37,570 bases of DNA from assembly GCA_018065465.1 (NCBI GenBank), contig JAGHTC010000030.1:1-37570 (forward strand), read 5' to 3'. The notes beneath the pieces are model-generated. The model was given only the letters and a program-made list of their open reading frames with translations. It was not told where the DNA came from and did not search any database. Source of the stretch: Candidatus Ruminococcus equi (GTDB lineage: Bacteria; Bacillota; Clostridia; Oscillospirales; Acutalibacteraceae). Both the position numbers and the translations under genes were made by a program. Each line of letters begins with the position of its first letter. The stretch's first letter is position 1. This document shows, piece by piece, positions 36,467 through 37,570 of the stretch.

Positions 36467-37471
36467 ATGAAAGAACTTTTTTCAAAATTATATGAACTTT
36501 TGCAAAATGGTAAAAATGCCGTTTTGTGCACTATTATCGAAAGTTTCGGCTCAACTCCGCGAAAAGCGGGCGCAAAAATGCTCGTCTACGGTGACGGCGA
36601 AATGCTCGGTACAATCGGTGGCGGGGTTGTTGAGTTCAACGCAATAAACACGGCAAAAGAACTCCTGAAAACCGAAGAATCGAAAACAGAAACTTTTTCA
36701 CTTAACCGTGAAGAAGTGCTTGACAGCGGTATGGTCTGCGGCGGAAAAGTCACAGTATATTTTCGCTGTTTCTCCCACGATAACAACGACGATAAAATTG
36801 TAATAAAAGCGATAAATGACAGCCTTTTGGGCGAAAAAAACTTGTGGCTCATTACCGAAATCTGTGAAGGCAAAAAAGGCAAAATCTTCCTTTTTGATAA
36901 AGAAAACGGAGTAAGTTTTTCAAAAATCGGTGAAAACGAAATTAAGCCGTATATCAAAAACAATGCCACTTTGATAAACAAAAAATACTTTGCAGACCCG
37001 CTTGTCAGCGGTGGGTTTGTCTATATTTTCGGCGGTGGGCATATATCACAGGCTCTTGTCCCCGTTATTTCAAAAGTAGATTTTCGCGCGATTGTTGTCG
37101 AAGACAGAGAAAAATTTGCCGACAAAAATCTTTTTGACGGAGTACACGGCACGATATTAACCGACTTTTCGAAAGTCAAAGACAGAATAAAAGTAACCGA
37201 CAACGACTACATCGTTATTATGACACGAGGCCACGAAAAAGATTTTGAGATACTCGAGTTTGCACTTTCAACAAAGGCAACCTATATAGGGCTTATCGGC
37301 AGCCGTCACAAATGGGCGTATACAGAAGAAAAGTTAAGGTCCGACGGCTATACAAAAAGTGATATAGAAAGGGTAATAAATCCCATCGGACTTCATATAA
37401 TGGCACAAACACCGAACGAAATTGCGATAAGTATTGCCGCCCAGATGATAAAACACAGGGCAGAAAACTAA
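36467..37471 (+). CDS. XdhC/CoxI family protein
   Basis: ESFGSTPRKAGAKMLVYGDGEMLGTIGGGVVE, SGMVCGGKVTVYF, GGGHISQAL, YIGLIGSRHKWA, INPIGLHIMAQTPNEIAISIAA. Confidence 0.93.
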   Translation: MKELFSKLYELLQNGKNAVLCTIIESFGSTPRKAGAKMLVYGDGEMLGTIGGGVVEFNAINTAKELLKTEESKTETFSLNREEVLDSGMVCGGKVTVYFRCFSHDNNDDKIVIKAINDSLLGEKNLWLITEICEGKKGKIFLFDKENGVSFSKIGENEIKPYIKNNATLINKKYFADPLVSGGFVYIFGGGHISQALVPVISKVDFRAIVVEDREKFADKNLFDGVHGTILTDFSKVKDRIKVTDNDYIVIMTRGHEKDFEILEFALSTKATYIGLIGSRHKWAYTEEKLRSDGYTKSDIERVINPIGLHIMAQTPNEIAISIAAQMIKHRAEN

Positions 37472-37478
37472 AAATTTT

Positions 37479-37520
37479 TTCTCCCCCTCGGCGGTTTCGC
37501 TTTGGGGGAGATTTTTTATT
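37479..37520 (+). terminator. Intrinsic terminator after xdhC-like gene
   Basis: TCTCCCCC-...-GGGGGAGA then TTTTTTATTTTTT. Confidence 0.85.
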
Positions 37521-37570
37521 TTTTGGTAAAATATTTTTTCAAAAATTATTGTATATATAAACAATATATG

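Noticed and set aside
1-37570. tRNA, rRNA, CRISPR, IS elements or transposases
   Set aside because: None recognised by reading sequence and translations; no transposase, recombinase or cas motifs in the ORF track.

Overview
The window appears to be a Clostridia (Ruminococcus/Oscillospiraceae-like) chromosome segment. This is inferred from gene content: spore genes, dockerin, FeoAB and lipoproteins. The standout region is a compact, all-minus-strand cassette of phage-like structural genes (about 2169-13288). It runs terS, terL, portal, prohead protease, a decoration-like protein, an HK97-fold capsid, head-tail connectors, a possible small tube-like protein, a 46-aa ORF missing from the supplied track, a LysM protein, then gpD/gpV/gpW/gpJ/gpI-like baseplate proteins and a short fibre. 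Every gene is open and tightly packed. I see no integrase, repressor, replication gene, holin, endolysin, tail sheath or tape-measure gene. It could be a domesticated or GTA-like particle or an unusual minimal tail, rather than an ordinary decaying prophage. The cassette sits beside spoVAF/gerA-like and spmAB spore genes. Other loci include an AbrB/SpoVT-like regulator, a dCMP deaminase, a dockerin plus CBM-like metallophosphoesterase, sortase B with an LCP protein, a GH3 homologue with disrupted catalytic motifs, a GH13 lipoprotein, an RluA pseudouridine synthase, xpt, an L,D-transpeptidase and pckA. At the right end are feoAB with a clear promoter/operator palindrome and a divergent ABC-importer operon whose ATPase is fused to a methyltransferase and followed by xdhC. 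Product calls come from reading motifs in the translations. No database search was run.
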